From: Methylobacterium sp. J-068
GTDB lineage: Bacteria > Pseudomonadota > Alphaproteobacteria > Rhizobiales > Beijerinckiaceae
Length of the DNA: 64,000 bases
Direction: 5' to 3'
Assembly (NCBI RefSeq): GCF_022829445.1
Contig: NZ_JAKSXY010000061.1
Span: 124,001-188,000 of the forward strand
Below, piece after piece: positions 15,614 to 24,786 of the stretch (position 1 is the first letter of the stretch; each line of letters begins with the position of its first letter). The translations under genes and the position numbers were made by a program. Under the pieces are notes generated by a model. That model was not told the origin of the DNA. It was given only the letters and a program-made list of their open reading frames with translations, and searched no databases.

Positions 15614-16684
15614 TTACGGGCTCGTCTCCTGCGCCTGGCGGTAGGCCCGGCCATGGGCCACGTAGCCCTCGACGACGCGGGCCATCATCGTGCGCTTCTC
15701 CGCGTCGAGGGGGCCGAGGATGCGGGCGGGGCGCCCGCCCCAGAGATGGCCGCCCTCGAGGAGCTGGCCCGGATCGGTGGTGGCGCCGGCCGCCAGCAGC
15801 ACGTCGTCGGCCACCACGGTGCCGGGCGCGACGACGCAGCCGATGCCGATGAGGCTGCGGGCGCCGATGCGGCAATCGGCGAGCCGCACATTGTGCCCGA
15901 TCGTGGTGTCGCGCCCCAGCACGACGCCCTCGCCCCGCGTGCGGACGACGCTGTTGTCCTGGATGTTGGTGTTGGCGCCGACCACGATGGGGCCGACCTC
16001 GGCGTGCAGGTCGCAGGAGAACAGCACGCTCGCCCCGGCCCCGAGGGCGATCCGGCCGCGCAGGCGCGCGGTGCGCGCCACGAAGACGCTCGGCTCCGGC
16101 TCAGGCTCGTCGGCGGCGGGGGCCTGGGGCAGGTCGCCCGAGGCCTCGCGCAGGCGCTCAGCCCGCTCGGCGACCTCCGGGAGGGTGATCGGGCGCACGG
16201 GCTTGGCGGGGCTGCCCGCATAGGCGAAGCCGGCGGCGAGATGCGCCCGGGGGAACACCGTGGCCCCCGCCTCGATCAGCACGCCGCTCTCCACGCGCGC
16301 GCCGTCGAGCACGATGACGTCGTCCTCGATCACCACGTCGGAGCCGACCGTGCAGGCATGCACCACGGCGTTGCGGCCCACCGTCACCCGGTCGCCCACC
16401 AGGGTCGGGTAGGTGTCCGTGGCGATGTGCACGGTGGAGCGGTGGCCGAGCCAGAAGCGTTCGCCGATGGCGACGCGGTTGCCGTCGGCGCGGATCACGC
16501 TGTGGTCCCCGAGCCAGGCCTGCGCGCCGATCGCGGCGTCGCCGATCACCGTGCTCGCGCGCCCGCACCAGACCGGACGGGTCGAGAAGACCGGCAGGGC
16601 GCCGTCATGGGGCAGGATCAGCTCTGGCGTCACGGCGGACAAGTCCTTCGCATCCCGGTGGTGTCGCCGGGCGTTCGGGGGCAT
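15614..16684 (-). CDS. Tandem gamma-carbonic-anhydrase-fold protein (two left-handed beta-helix domains)
   Basis: A 356-residue chain holding two gamma-CA/YrdA-like hexapeptide beta-helices (about residues 40-165 and 200-325) joined by an acidic linker (DEPEPEP). Compared with Cam of Methanosarcina, domain 1 keeps the Arg/Asp pair (IRAD, 64-67), His86 (Cam His81) and His109 (Cam His122) but has Arg104 where Cam has His117. Domain 2 is the mirror case: Gln242 (NIQD) and His264 (Cam His117) are kept, while Cam His81 is Arg248 and Cam His122 is Ala269. Thus neither domain alone can build the three-His zinc site, which in Cam is shared between subunits, yet one D1-D2 interface could. Activity is untested. 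A GTG at 16633, preceded by AAGGA, is a possible later start. The gene is divergent from moaE. Confidence 0.85.
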   Translation of the reverse strand: MPPNARRHHRDAKDLSAVTPELILPHDGALPVFSTRPVWCGRASTVIGDAAIGAQAWLGDHSVIRADGNRVAIGERFWLGHRSTVHIATDTYPTLVGDRVTVGRNAVVHACTVGSDVVIEDDVIVLDGARVESGVLIEAGATVFPRAHLAAGFAYAGSPAKPVRPITLPEVAERAERLREASGDLPQAPAADEPEPEPSVFVARTARLRGRIALGAGASVLFSCDLHAEVGPIVVGANTNIQDNSVVRTRGEGVVLGRDTTIGHNVRLADCRIGARSLIGIGCVVAPGTVVADDVLLAAGATTDPGQLLEGGHLWGGRPARILGPLDAEKRTMMARVVEGYVAHGRAYRQAQETSP

Positions 16685-16807
16685 AGAGCGCCCGACAGGG
16701 CAGGTTCGCCGGGCCTCGTCAAGGGTCTATCGCCGGTCTGCCGCCCGCGCGCGGGCCGGCGCGGACGCCGTTCGCGCGCGGGGCCGAGAGGAGTCCGAGG
16801 GGTGTCC

Positions 16808-17263
16808 ATGCCAGACGTCAGCATCCAGAGCGCGCCCTTCGACGCGGCCACCGAGATCGCCCGGCTCGGCCGCGACCTCGGCGGCCGGGCCGGCGCCATC
16901 GTCACCTTCACGGGCCTGTGCCGCGACGAGGGCGGGCGCCTCACGGGGCTCGAACTCGAGCATTATCCGGGCATGGCCGAGGCCGAGATCGGCCGCGTGG
17001 TCGAGACCGCGCGGACGCGCTGGCCGCTCCAGGGCGTGTGCGTGATCCACCGCCACGGCCTCGTGGCGCCGGGGGAGGGAATCGTCCTCGTGGTCACCGC
17101 GTCGAGCCACCGGATCGCCGCCTTCGAGGCGGCGAGCTTCCTGATGGACTATCTCAAGACGCGCGCTCCCTTCTGGAAGCGCGAGCATCTCGCCGACGGC
17201 ACCACGGGCGGCTGGGTGGAGGCGACGGAGGCCGACGACCAAGCCGCCGCCCGCTGGGCTTAG
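16808..17263 (+). CDS. moaE: Molybdopterin synthase catalytic (large) subunit MoaE
   Basis: Transfers sulfur from thiocarboxylated MoaD to cyclic pyranopterin monophosphate, giving molybdopterin. The 151-residue protein has the family blocks GAIVTFTGLCRDE, LELEHYPGMAE, VIHRHGLVAPGE and the active-site segment FLMDYLKTRAPFWKRE with its two lysines. No moaD is adjacent; it must lie elsewhere. The ATG lies just after a GGAGTCCGAGGGG region. Formate dehydrogenases of methylotrophs need the molybdenum or tungsten cofactor, which gives a reason for the pathway, but no such enzyme is in this window. Confidence 0.95.
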   Translation: MPDVSIQSAPFDAATEIARLGRDLGGRAGAIVTFTGLCRDEGGRLTGLELEHYPGMAEAEIGRVVETARTRWPLQGVCVIHRHGLVAPGEGIVLVVTASSHRIAAFEAASFLMDYLKTRAPFWKREHLADGTTGGWVEATEADDQAAARWA

Positions 17264-17296
17264 GCCGCGCCGCCTCGGGACCGGCGCCTCACGGTC

Positions 17297-17341
17297 GAGC
17301 TTTCCAAGGCCGATCTTTCCAAGATCGAGCCTTCCGAGGCC
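17297..17341. repeat. Three degenerate 15-bp tandem units
   Basis: GAGCTTTCCAAGGCC, GATCTTTCCAAGATC and GAGCCTTCCGAGGCC follow one another in the moaE-perM spacer, just after the moaE stop. The period matches the in-frame repeats of bioF, perM and hemA. Confidence 0.7.
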
Positions 17342-17419
17342 GAGTGTGCACGGAACCGAAGCGTGGCCTTGTGACATCCTCACCGAAGCCCCGGCGCCGC
17401 CGGTCCATATCCCGTGCCC

Positions 17420-17482
17420 GAGTCCCCGTTCTCGAGTCCCAAGTCCCCGTGCCCAAGTCCCCGTGCTCGAGTCCCCGTGCCC
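17420..17482. repeat. Heptad/14-bp tandem repeat ahead of the PerM-type gene
   Basis: A 7-bp-based array: GAGTCCC/AAGTCCC alternating with CGTGCCC/CGTTCTC, seen as four near-identical 14-bp units plus one half unit. A 14-bp period is not a multiple of three, so this stretch is probably untranslated even though an open frame runs through it. Confidence 0.7.
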
Positions 17483-17509
17483 GAGGCGCGCCAGGAGCCG
17501 AACCCCTTC

Positions 17510-18739
17510 ATGCCCATTCCCTTCCTGAGCGGGGATTCCGCCGGTCCCCAGCCCCGCGGCTGGTCCCCGGCCGTCTCCGGCATCGCCGTCGTGGCCTTCG
17601 TCGCCCTCCTGGCGCTCGCCTGGATGGCGGCCTCGACGCTGCTCCTGGTCTTCGCCGGCATCCTGCTCGGGGTCTTCCTCGACGGGCTGACGCGCCTCCT
17701 CGGCAAGGTGCTGCCCGCGGGCCGGGGCCTGCGGCTCAGCCTCGTCAGCCTCGCGCTCGCCGGATTCACCCTCGGCCTCGTCGCCTTCGGGGGCGCCACC
17801 ATCGTGCAGCAGGGGCGCGACCTCGGCCAGACGGTCGCGGCCCAAGCCGGCACCGTTCGCGAAAAGCTCAAGGATTACGGCATCGACGTGCCCGAGATCG
17901 CGCCCGGCAACCGGCGCGCGGACGCGAAGTCCGGGGGCTCCCAGGATTCGGGGGGCAAGGATTCGGATACCAAGGATGCCGCTGCCAAGGATTCCGGTAC
18001 CAAGGGTGAGGACGATTCCGCCGGCTCGGGTCAGAAGCCCGGCGGCCTCGCGGGGCTCGCCTCCGGCGCGATGAAGAGTCCGGGCTCGCTGCTCTCCGAT
18101 GCGGGCAGCGTGCTCGGGCCGGCGGCCACCGTGGTCATCGGCCTATTCAGCGCCCTGGGCAACGCCCTCGTCATCGTCTTCCTCGGCCTCTCGGTGGCGG
18201 CCGATCCGGCCGCCTACCGCGACGGCCTCGTGCGCTTCGTGCCGCCCGCGCACCGGGCGCGCGCCACGGCCCTCCTCGACGGCATGGGCGAGACCCTGCG
18301 GCACTGGCTGTTCGGCCAGCTCATCACCATGGCGGTGATCTTCCTGTGCACCTGGGCGGGCCTCGCCTTCCTGGGCATCGGCGGCGCCCTCATCCTCGGG
18401 CTCCAGGCCGGATTGCTCGCCTTCATCCCCACCATCGGCCCGCTGATCGCCGGCGTGGTGATCGTGCTCGCCGCGCTGGCCTCCGGCACCACGGCGCTGC
18501 TCGGGGCGCTCGGGGTCTACCTCGCGGTGCAGACGCTGGAGAGCTACGGGCTGACGCCCTTCATCCAGAAGCGGGCGCTCGACATTCCGCCGGCCACGAT
18601 CTTCGCCGGCCAGCTCGTGCTCGGCGTCATCTTCGGCCTCTGGGGCATCGCCCTGGCGCTGCCGCTCATGGCCGTGGTGAAGGTGCTGCTGGCCCAGCTC
18701 TACATCGAGGACACCCTGCACGAGGAGGCGGAGGCCTGA
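17510..18739 (+). CDS. AI-2E family (PerM/YdiK-type) permease
   Basis: A 409-residue inner-membrane protein. Two N-terminal helices (about residues 20-60), a third (about 83-103), then a cytoplasmic/periplasmic insert, and a C-terminal block with the family hallmarks LRHWLFGQLITMAVIF, GLLAFIPTIGPLIAG, QTLESYGLTPFIQKRALDIPPA and GVIFGLWGIALALPLMAVVKV. The insert (residues 144-168) consists of five 15-bp-encoded units of the type GKDSD/TKDAA. The family includes TqsA and other exporters; the substrate here is unknown. ATG 17510 is chosen because upstream codons come from the tandem repeat; AGGAG lies 12 bases upstream. Confidence 0.88.
   Translation: MPIPFLSGDSAGPQPRGWSPAVSGIAVVAFVALLALAWMAASTLLLVFAGILLGVFLDGLTRLLGKVLPAGRGLRLSLVSLALAGFTLGLVAFGGATIVQQGRDLGQTVAAQAGTVREKLKDYGIDVPEIAPGNRRADAKSGGSQDSGGKDSDTKDAAAKDSGTKGEDDSAGSGQKPGGLAGLASGAMKSPGSLLSDAGSVLGPAATVVIGLFSALGNALVIVFLGLSVAADPAAYRDGLVRFVPPAHRARATALLDGMGETLRHWLFGQLITMAVIFLCTWAGLAFLGIGGALILGLQAGLLAFIPTIGPLIAGVVIVLAALASGTTALLGALGVYLAVQTLESYGLTPFIQKRALDIPPATIFAGQLVLGVIFGLWGIALALPLMAVVKVLLAQLYIEDTLHEEAEA
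17939..18013 (+). repeat. Five-unit 15-bp in-frame repeat in the permease linker
   Basis: Units encode SQDSG, GKDSD, TKDAA, AKDSG and TKGED; the shared core is AAGGATTC or AAGGATGC. It lies in a charged loop between membrane segments, where length variation would be tolerated. Confidence 0.85.
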
Positions 18740-18749
18740 GCGGCCTCGC

Positions 18750-19706
18750 TCACTCGTCCATCAGCGGGTGCAGGTCACGGACCATGCTCTTCAGGCGGTC
18801 GTCGAGGACGTGGGTGTAGATCTGCGTCGTCGAGATGTCGGCGTGCCCGAGAAGCTCCTGCACGATGCGCAGGTCCGCGCCGTTCTGCAGGAGGTGGCTC
18901 GCGAAGGCGTGGCGCAGCACGTGCGGGCTGACCCGGTCGGCCCGGAGACCCGCGGCGGAGGCCACGCCCTTCAGGTCGCGGGCGAAGGATTGCCGGGTCA
19001 GGTGCCCGCTCTCGCTGTCGGCGGGAAACAGCCAGGGGCCCTCGACGCTCAGGCCGGCGAGGTGGTCGCGCATGGCGCCGCGCGCGATCTCCGTGAGGGG
19101 CACCAGCCGCTCGCGGCCGCCCTTGCCCTTCACCACGAGGTAGCGCTCCTTCGTGGAGGCCGCCGCGCGGGGCAGGGCGACGAGTTCCGAGACGCGCAGG
19201 CCCGTGGCGTAGAGAAGCTCGATCAGGCAGAGCATGCGGATGCCCCGCGTGTCGCCGGACGCACCGGCGCTGGCGGCCTCGCGCGCCACGGTGAGCAGCC
19301 GGTCGACCTCCGCCACCGAGAGCACCTTGGGCAACGCCCGCACCCGGCGCGGCCCCCCGACCGGCGCGCTCGGGTCGTCCTCGGCGAGGCCCTCCGCGTA
19401 GAGGAAGCGATGGAAGCCCCGGATGCAGGAGAGCTTGCGCGCGGCGGAGGCCGCCGAGAGGCCCCGCGTCTCCAGCCCGGCGAGGTAGGCGCGCACGGGG
19501 GCGGCCTCCATCGCGAGCGGGTCGTGCCCGTCCCGCGCCAGCGCGCCGAGGTAATCCGCGAGGTCGCGCCGGTAGGCGGACAGGGTGTTGGCGGCGGCCC
19601 CCCGCTCGGCGGCGAGCATGTCGAGATAGTCGCGGATCAGGGGTTCGCCCGGCACGGTCTCGCCGGGCGGGACATCACTTGGCGCGGGCGGGGCGGCCTC
19701 CGTCAC
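18750..19706 (-). CDS. xerD: Site-specific tyrosine recombinase XerD
   Basis: Resolves chromosome dimers at dif together with XerC. The 318-residue protein has the N-terminal SAM-like DNA-binding domain (LIRDYLDMLAAERGAAANTL) and the catalytic domain with Arg171 (ATGLRVSEL), Lys195 (VKGKGGRER), His262-x-x-Arg265 (PHVLRHAF), His288 (LLGHAD) and the nucleophile Tyr297. The start is taken as the GTG at 19704-19706, which overlaps the TGA of the preceding small membrane gene as GTGA; the frame stays open further upstream but that part reads as the other gene. The pairing with the small gene, divergent from aroK-aroB, is common in Rhizobiales. Confidence 0.93.
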   Translation of the reverse strand: MTEAAPPAPSDVPPGETVPGEPLIRDYLDMLAAERGAAANTLSAYRRDLADYLGALARDGHDPLAMEAAPVRAYLAGLETRGLSAASAARKLSCIRGFHRFLYAEGLAEDDPSAPVGGPRRVRALPKVLSVAEVDRLLTVAREAASAGASGDTRGIRMLCLIELLYATGLRVSELVALPRAAASTKERYLVVKGKGGRERLVPLTEIARGAMRDHLAGLSVEGPWLFPADSESGHLTRQSFARDLKGVASAAGLRADRVSPHVLRHAFASHLLQNGADLRIVQELLGHADISTTQIYTHVLDDRLKSMVRDLHPLMDE

Positions 19707-19855
19707 CGGTTCGGCGGCTGGAGCTTCGCGGCCGGGATGGTCACGCTCATCTCGCGCGGGGTCGGCACCACCAAGGTCGCCAGCGCGAACATCCCCGCGA
19801 AGGCGAGGCCGCCCAGGATGGCGATGGTGGCGAGGAAACGGAACAGGGTCGGCAC
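19703..19855 (-). CDS. Small conserved membrane protein translationally coupled to xerD
   Basis: A 50-residue protein: a short basic start (PTLFRF), one hydrophobic helix (about residues 8-31) and a conserved-looking tail REMSVTIPAAKL. Small proteins of this design are known upstream of xerD in Rhizobiales, but no function is assigned to them as far as I know. The start is a GTG at 19855 with GAGG upstream; a longer frame to 19960 contains poorly conserved-looking sequence. The TGA overlaps the xerD GTG. Confidence 0.75.
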   Translation of the reverse strand: MPTLFRFLATIAILGGLAFAGMFALATLVVPTPREMSVTIPAAKLQPPNR

Positions 19856-20093
19856 TCGGACGAACCTCGATCGTGCGGCGCTGAAACGGGGGCGCGCCTC
19901 GGGAGCCGGATGACTTTCGGAAGCCAAGCGTGGCTGACGGCAAGCTTCGGGTTGCATCACGGGCGGGCGCGGATGGCAATGACTTCACGGCCACAGGGGG
20001 CGCGGCATTCCGGTGCGCGCCCACGCGCCGGGTGCTTCGCCCGCACCGGAAAACGCGCTAAGACCCGCCCAACGACGTGTAGACGATGTGTTG

Positions 20094-20765
20094 ATGTCCG
20101 TGATGACCGAAATCCCTCCTCAGGGCGGTGCGCCGCCCTCGGGTGAACCGCCGGCTGGCCCAGCCGGCGGCGAGCCGATCGAACTGCGCCTGCGCCGGGC
20201 CCTCGGCCATCGCTCGATCGTGCTCGTGGGTCTCATGGGCGCGGGCAAGAGCACGGTGGGCCGGCGCCTGGCCACGCGTCTGGGGCTGATGTTCAAGGAT
20301 GCCGACAACGAGATCGAGACGGCGGCCAAGCTCACGATTCCCGACATCTTCGCGATCTACGGCGAGCCGAGTTTTCGAGACGGCGAGGAGCGGGTGATCG
20401 CCCGCCTGATGCGCGAGGGCCCCCTCGTGCTCGCCACCGGCGGCGGCGCCTTCATGCGCGAGACCACGCGCGCGCGGATCGCCGAGGGCGGCGTCTCGAT
20501 CTGGCTCAAGGCCGAGCTCGACGTGCTGATGCGCCGGGTGCGCAAGCGCGGCGGACGTCCCCTCCTGCAGACCGAGGACCCGGAGGAGACCCTGCGGCAA
20601 CTGATGGAGGTTCGCCATCCCGTCTATGCCGGCGCCGACGTGGAGGTGATCTCGCGCGACGTCTCCCACGACCGGGTGGTGCAGGACGTCATGGAAGCCC
20701 TCGACGCCTACCTCAACCGAGCCAATCTCAACGGACCCATGCAGACAGGGATCGCCGCCCAGTGA
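20094..20765 (+). CDS. aroK: Shikimate kinase
   Basis: Phosphorylates shikimate at the 3-hydroxyl in aromatic amino acid synthesis. The 223-residue protein has the Walker A loop [15 protein letters not shown] (about 46-60), the shikimate-binding DADNEIE and RDGEERV regions, and the GGGAFM loop. It carries a proline-rich N-terminal extension of about 30 residues compared with the E. coli enzyme; ATG 20094 and ATG 20103 are both possible, neither with a strong Shine-Dalgarno sequence. It overlaps aroB by four bases (GTGA), so the two are translated together. Confidence 0.95.
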   Translation: MSVMTEIPPQGGAPPSGEPPAGPAGGEPIELRLRRALGHRSIVLVGLMGAGKSTVGRRLATRLGLMFKDADNEIETAAKLTIPDIFAIYGEPSFRDGEERVIARLMREGPLVLATGGGAFMRETTRARIAEGGVSIWLKAELDVLMRRVRKRGGRPLLQTEDPEETLRQLMEVRHPVYAGADVEVISRDVSHDRVVQDVMEALDAYLNRANLNGPMQTGIAAQ

Positions 20766-21880
20766 CCGAGCGCCTCACCGTCGGCGTGCCCCTCGACCAG
20801 GGGCGCGCCTACGACATCCTGATCGGACGCGGCCTCCTCGACGAGGCCGGCCGCCACGTCGCCGCACTCGGGGCCCGGGCGGCCGTCATCGTCTCCGACA
20901 CCAACGTGGCGGCCCTCTACGGGGATCGCCTGCGCCGGAGCCTGGAGGCGGCGGGCCTGCGCTCGGGGTCCGTCACCGTGGCGCCGGGCGAGGCCTCGAA
21001 GGCTTACGCGACCTACGCGGAGGTCTGCGACGGGCTCCTCGCCCACAAGGTGGAGCGCAACGATCTCGTGGTGGCGTTGGGCGGCGGCGTCGTCGGCGAT
21101 CTGGCGGGGTTCGCGGCCGCCACCCTGCGGCGCGGCGTGCGCTTCGTGCAGGCGCCGACGAGCCTGCTCGCCCAGGTCGATTCCTCGGTCGGCGGCAAGA
21201 CCGGGATCAACTCGCCCCACGGCAAGAACCTCATCGGCGCCTTCCACCAGCCCCGCCTCGTGCTCGCCGACACGGCCACCCTCGACACCCTGTCGGAGCG
21301 CGAGATGCGGGCGGGCTACGCCGAGGTGGCCAAGTACGGCCTGATCAACGATGCCGGCTTCTTCGACTGGTGCGAGGCGCATTGGGCCGGCATCTTCGCG
21401 GGCGGGCCGGAGCGCGACGAGGCGGTGGCGATCTGCTGCCGCGCCAAGGCCGGCGTGGTGGTGCGCGACGAGCGCGAGGACGGCGAGCGCGCCCTGCTCA
21501 ACCTCGGCCACACCTTCGCGCACGCCCTGGAGCGCCTGACGCACTACGAATCCGCCCGCCTCGTCCACGGCGAGGCGGTGGCGATCGGGCTGGCGCTCGC
21601 CTTCCGCTTCTCCGCCCGCCTCGGCCTGTGCCCGGGCCAGGACGCGGGCCGCGTCGCCAACCATCTCGCGCTCGCCGGCCTGCCGACCCGGCTCCAGGCG
21701 GTGCCCGGCGGCTGCGGCGACGCCGACGCCCTGGTGGAGGCGATGGCCCAGGACAAGAAGGTCCGCGACGGGGCGCTCACCTTCATCCTGGCGCGCGGCA
21801 TCGGGCAGGGCTTCATCGCCCCGGGCATCGATCGCGCGGCGGTGCGCGCCTTCCTCGACGACGAACTGAGCGCCGCTTGA
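20762..21880 (+). CDS. aroB: 3-dehydroquinate synthase
   Basis: Converts DAHP to 3-dehydroquinate using NAD as a catalytic cofactor and a divalent metal. Family blocks seen in the 372 residues are [48 protein letters not shown] and the metal histidines in [12 protein letters not shown] and [10 protein letters not shown]. Translation begins at a GTG overlapping the aroK stop. Length and motifs are standard. Confidence 0.97.
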   Translation: MTERLTVGVPLDQGRAYDILIGRGLLDEAGRHVAALGARAAVIVSDTNVAALYGDRLRRSLEAAGLRSGSVTVAPGEASKAYATYAEVCDGLLAHKVERNDLVVALGGGVVGDLAGFAAATLRRGVRFVQAPTSLLAQVDSSVGGKTGINSPHGKNLIGAFHQPRLVLADTATLDTLSEREMRAGYAEVAKYGLINDAGFFDWCEAHWAGIFAGGPERDEAVAICCRAKAGVVVRDEREDGERALLNLGHTFAHALERLTHYESARLVHGEAVAIGLALAFRFSARLGLCPGQDAGRVANHLALAGLPTRLQAVPGGCGDADALVEAMAQDKKVRDGALTFILARGIGQGFIAPGIDRAAVRAFLDDELSAA

Positions 21881-21921
21881 GCGCCGGCGGACGGTGGATC
21901 CCGGGCGGATCGGAGGCGCCC

Positions 21922-24786
21922 GTGAGCGACGTCGAAGCCGAGGCCCTGCGCCACCGCGTCGCCGCGCTGGAGGCCGAGGTCGCGCGCCTGCGCGGGACGC
22001 CGGCGGAGCGGCCCGAGATGGATCTGCGCCTCATCACCGACGCGCTGCCGGTGCTCGTGGCCTATGTCGACCGCGCCTACGTCTACCGCTTCAACAATCG
22101 CCATTACGAGAGCTGGTTCGGGCGCGACCTCGCGGACCTGACCGGCCGCCACGTGCGCGACGTGCTCGGCGCCGATTCGTTCGCGGAGCGCCAACCCTTC
22201 ATGGACCGGGCGCTCGCCGGCGAGGCGATCCTCGCCGACGGCTTCCTGCCCGATCGCGACGGCCGGCGCCGCGCCTGCACCACCCGGTACATCCCGCGCC
22301 GGAGCGAGGCCGGACGCGTGGAGGGCTTCTTCGTCCTCGTCGTCGACATGGACGAGAGCCGGGCCGCCGAGGCCCGGCGGATCGCCGTGGCCGAACTCGG
22401 CGACCGCCTGCGCGACCTCGACGACACCGCCGAGATCGCCTACGCGGCCTCCGAGATCCTGGGCACCGCCCTCGGCGTCAGCCGGGCGGGCTACGGCACC
22501 ATCGACCCCGTGTCGGAAACCATCCTGATCGAGCGCGACTGGAACGCGCCCGGCATCAGGAGCCTCGCCGGCACCCTGCACTTCCGCGATTACGGCTCGT
22601 ATATCGAGGACCTGAAGCGCGGCGAGACCGTGATCTGCGTCGATGCCGAGCAGGACCCGCGCACCGCCTCCGGCGCCGAGGCCCTGAAGGCGATCAGCGC
22701 GCAGTCCTTCGTCAACATGCCGCTCACCGAGCATGGCGGCTTCGTGGCGCTGCTCTACCTCAACCACGCCACGGCGCGGCCCTGGTCGCCGGAAGAACTC
22801 GCCTTCATGCGCAACGTCGCCGAGCGCGTGCGGGCGGCGACCGAGCGCAGCCGGGCCACCGCTGCGCGGCGGGCCAGCGACGCGCAGTTCCATGCCTTCG
22901 CGCAGGTGGTGACCATCCACGTCTGGGCGGCCTCGGCGGCGGGCGCCCTCGATTGGTTCAACGACCAGGTCTACGCCTATAGCGGCGCGGCGCCGGGCGA
23001 CCTCGACGGCGGCGCCTGGACCACCCTCATCCATCCCGACGACCGCGAGGCGGTGACCCGGACCTGGAGCGCGGCGCTGGAAGCCGGCCATTCCTACGAG
23101 ACCGAGTTCCGCATCCGGCGCGCGGACGGAGTCTATCGCTGGTTCCTGGTCCGGGCCGAGCCGATCCGGGCCGGCGACGCCACGATCCTGCGCTGGGTCG
23201 GCACCAACACGGACATCCAGGACCGCAAGGCGGCGGCCGCCGAACTCGCGCGCCTCAACGCCAACCTGGAGCGGCAGGTGGAGCGCCGCACCCGCGAGCG
23301 CGACCGGATCTGGGAGACCACCACCGACCTGATGGGCACGGCGGGCCTCGACGGCTACCTCAAGAGCATCAACCCCGCCTGGGCGCGGACCCTCGGCTGG
23401 AACGAGGACGAACTCCTCAGCCGACCCTTCGCCGTGCTGATCGACCCGGGCGACCATGCCGAGACGGCGGACGTGGTCCGGCGCCTCGGGCAGGGCGAGA
23501 CCGTGACGGGATTCGTCGACCGCGTGTTCACCAAGGATGGCGGCCAGCGCATCGTGATGTGGACGGCGGCCCCCGACGGCGAGATCTTCACCATCATCGG
23601 GCGCGACATCACCGAGCAGCGCCGCACCGAGGACGCCCTGCGCCAGGCCCAGAAGATGGAGGCGGTGGGCCAGCTCACCGGCGGGCTGGCGCACGACTTC
23701 AACAACCTGCTCACGGGCATCTCGGGCAGCCTCGAACTGCTCCAGACCCGGATGGCGCAGGGGCGCCTGACCGACCTCGACCGCTACATCAACGCGGCGC
23801 AGGGGGCGGCCAAGCGCGCCGCCGCGCTCACGCACCGCCTGCTCGCCTTCTCGCGCCGCCAGACCCTCGACCCGAAGCCCACCAACGTGAACGGCCTCGT
23901 CGCCGGCATGGAGGAGCTGGTGCGGCGCACGGTCGGCCCCGCGATCACCATCGAGGTGGTGGGCGCGGCCGGGCTCTGGCCCGCCCTGGTCGATCCGAAC
24001 CAGCTCGAGAACGCGCTCCTGAACCTCTGCATCAACGCGCGCGACGCGATGCCGGAGGGCGGGCGCATCACCATCGAGACCGCCAACAAGTGGCTCGATA
24101 CCCGCGCGGCCCGCGAGCGCGACCTGGAGCCGGGCCAGTTCCTGTCGCTCTGCGTCACCGACACCGGCACCGGCATGGCGCCCGAGGTGATCGCCCGCGC
24201 CTTCGATCCGTTCTTCACCACGAAGCCCATCGGCGAGGGCACCGGCCTCGGCCTCTCGATGATCTACGGCTTCGCCCGCCAGTCGGGCGGGCAGGTGCGG
24301 ATCTACTCCGAGGTCGGCCAGGGCACCACCGTGTGCCTCTACCTGCCGCGCCATTACGGCCCCGCTGAGGAGCGGGACGCGCAGGCGGACCTCGCGCACG
24401 CGCCGCGCGCCGAGCAAGGCCAGACCGTGCTCATCGTCGACGACGAGCCGACCGTGCGCATGCTGGTGACGGAGGTGCTGGAGGATCTCGGCTACACCGC
24501 CATCGAAGCGGCGGACGGGGCGGGCGGCCTCAAGGTGCTGGAATCGGACGTGCGCCTCGACCTGCTCGTCACCGATGTGGGCCTGCCCGGCGGCATGAAC
24601 GGGCGCCAGATGGCCGATGCCGGCCGCGTGGCCCGCCCCGGCCTGAAGGTGCTGTTCATCACCGGCTACGCGGAGAACGCCGTGCTCGGCAACGGCTACC
24701 TCGAACCCGGGATGCAGGTGCTGACCAAGCCCTTCGTGATGGAGGCGCTCGCCGGGCGCATCCGGGAGCTGATCGCGGATCGCTAG
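21922..24786 (+). CDS. Hybrid sensor histidine kinase (PAS-GAF-PAS-PAS-HisKA-HATPase-REC)
   Basis: A 954-residue cytoplasmic kinase without membrane segments. A short coiled coil opens the protein, then a PAS domain (about 30-150), a GAF domain (about 165-310), two further PAS domains (about 330-440 and 465-575), the dimerisation/phospho-acceptor domain with His591 (GLAHDFNNLL), an ATPase domain with N-box CINARDAMPEGG and GTGLGLSM, and a C-terminal receiver with Asp885 (LLVTDVGLPGG) and Lys in LTKPF. GTG 21922 is used because GGAGG lies five bases upstream; the frame is open into aroB but that is another gene. It follows aroB by 41 bases and may be partly cotranscribed. No separate output regulator is adjacent, so the signal path is unknown. 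Confidence 0.92.
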   Translation: MSDVEAEALRHRVAALEAEVARLRGTPAERPEMDLRLITDALPVLVAYVDRAYVYRFNNRHYESWFGRDLADLTGRHVRDVLGADSFAERQPFMDRALAGEAILADGFLPDRDGRRRACTTRYIPRRSEAGRVEGFFVLVVDMDESRAAEARRIAVAELGDRLRDLDDTAEIAYAASEILGTALGVSRAGYGTIDPVSETILIERDWNAPGIRSLAGTLHFRDYGSYIEDLKRGETVICVDAEQDPRTASGAEALKAISAQSFVNMPLTEHGGFVALLYLNHATARPWSPEELAFMRNVAERVRAATERSRATAARRASDAQFHAFAQVVTIHVWAASAAGALDWFNDQVYAYSGAAPGDLDGGAWTTLIHPDDREAVTRTWSAALEAGHSYETEFRIRRADGVYRWFLVRAEPIRAGDATILRWVGTNTDIQDRKAAAAELARLNANLERQVERRTRERDRIWETTTDLMGTAGLDGYLKSINPAWARTLGWNEDELLSRPFAVLIDPGDHAETADVVRRLGQGETVTGFVDRVFTKDGGQRIVMWTAAPDGEIFTIIGRDITEQRRTEDALRQAQKMEAVGQLTGGLAHDFNNLLTGISGSLELLQTRMAQGRLTDLDRYINAAQGAAKRAAALTHRLLAFSRRQTLDPKPTNVNGLVAGMEELVRRTVGPAITIEVVGAAGLWPALVDPNQLENALLNLCINARDAMPEGGRITIETANKWLDTRAARERDLEPGQFLSLCVTDTGTGMAPEVIARAFDPFFTTKPIGEGTGLGLSMIYGFARQSGGQVRIYSEVGQGTTVCLYLPRHYGPAEERDAQADLAHAPRAEQGQTVLIVDDEPTVRMLVTEVLEDLGYTAIEAADGAGGLKVLESDVRLDLLVTDVGLPGGMNGRQMADAGRVARPGLKVLFITGYAENAVLGNGYLEPGMQVLTKPFVMEALAGRIRELIADR

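Noticed and set aside
15574-15623. GAGCCCGT ... ACGGGCTC inverted repeat at the end of the gamma-CA gene
   Set aside because: Arms are 34 bases apart and overlap codons; a terminator role is not convincing.
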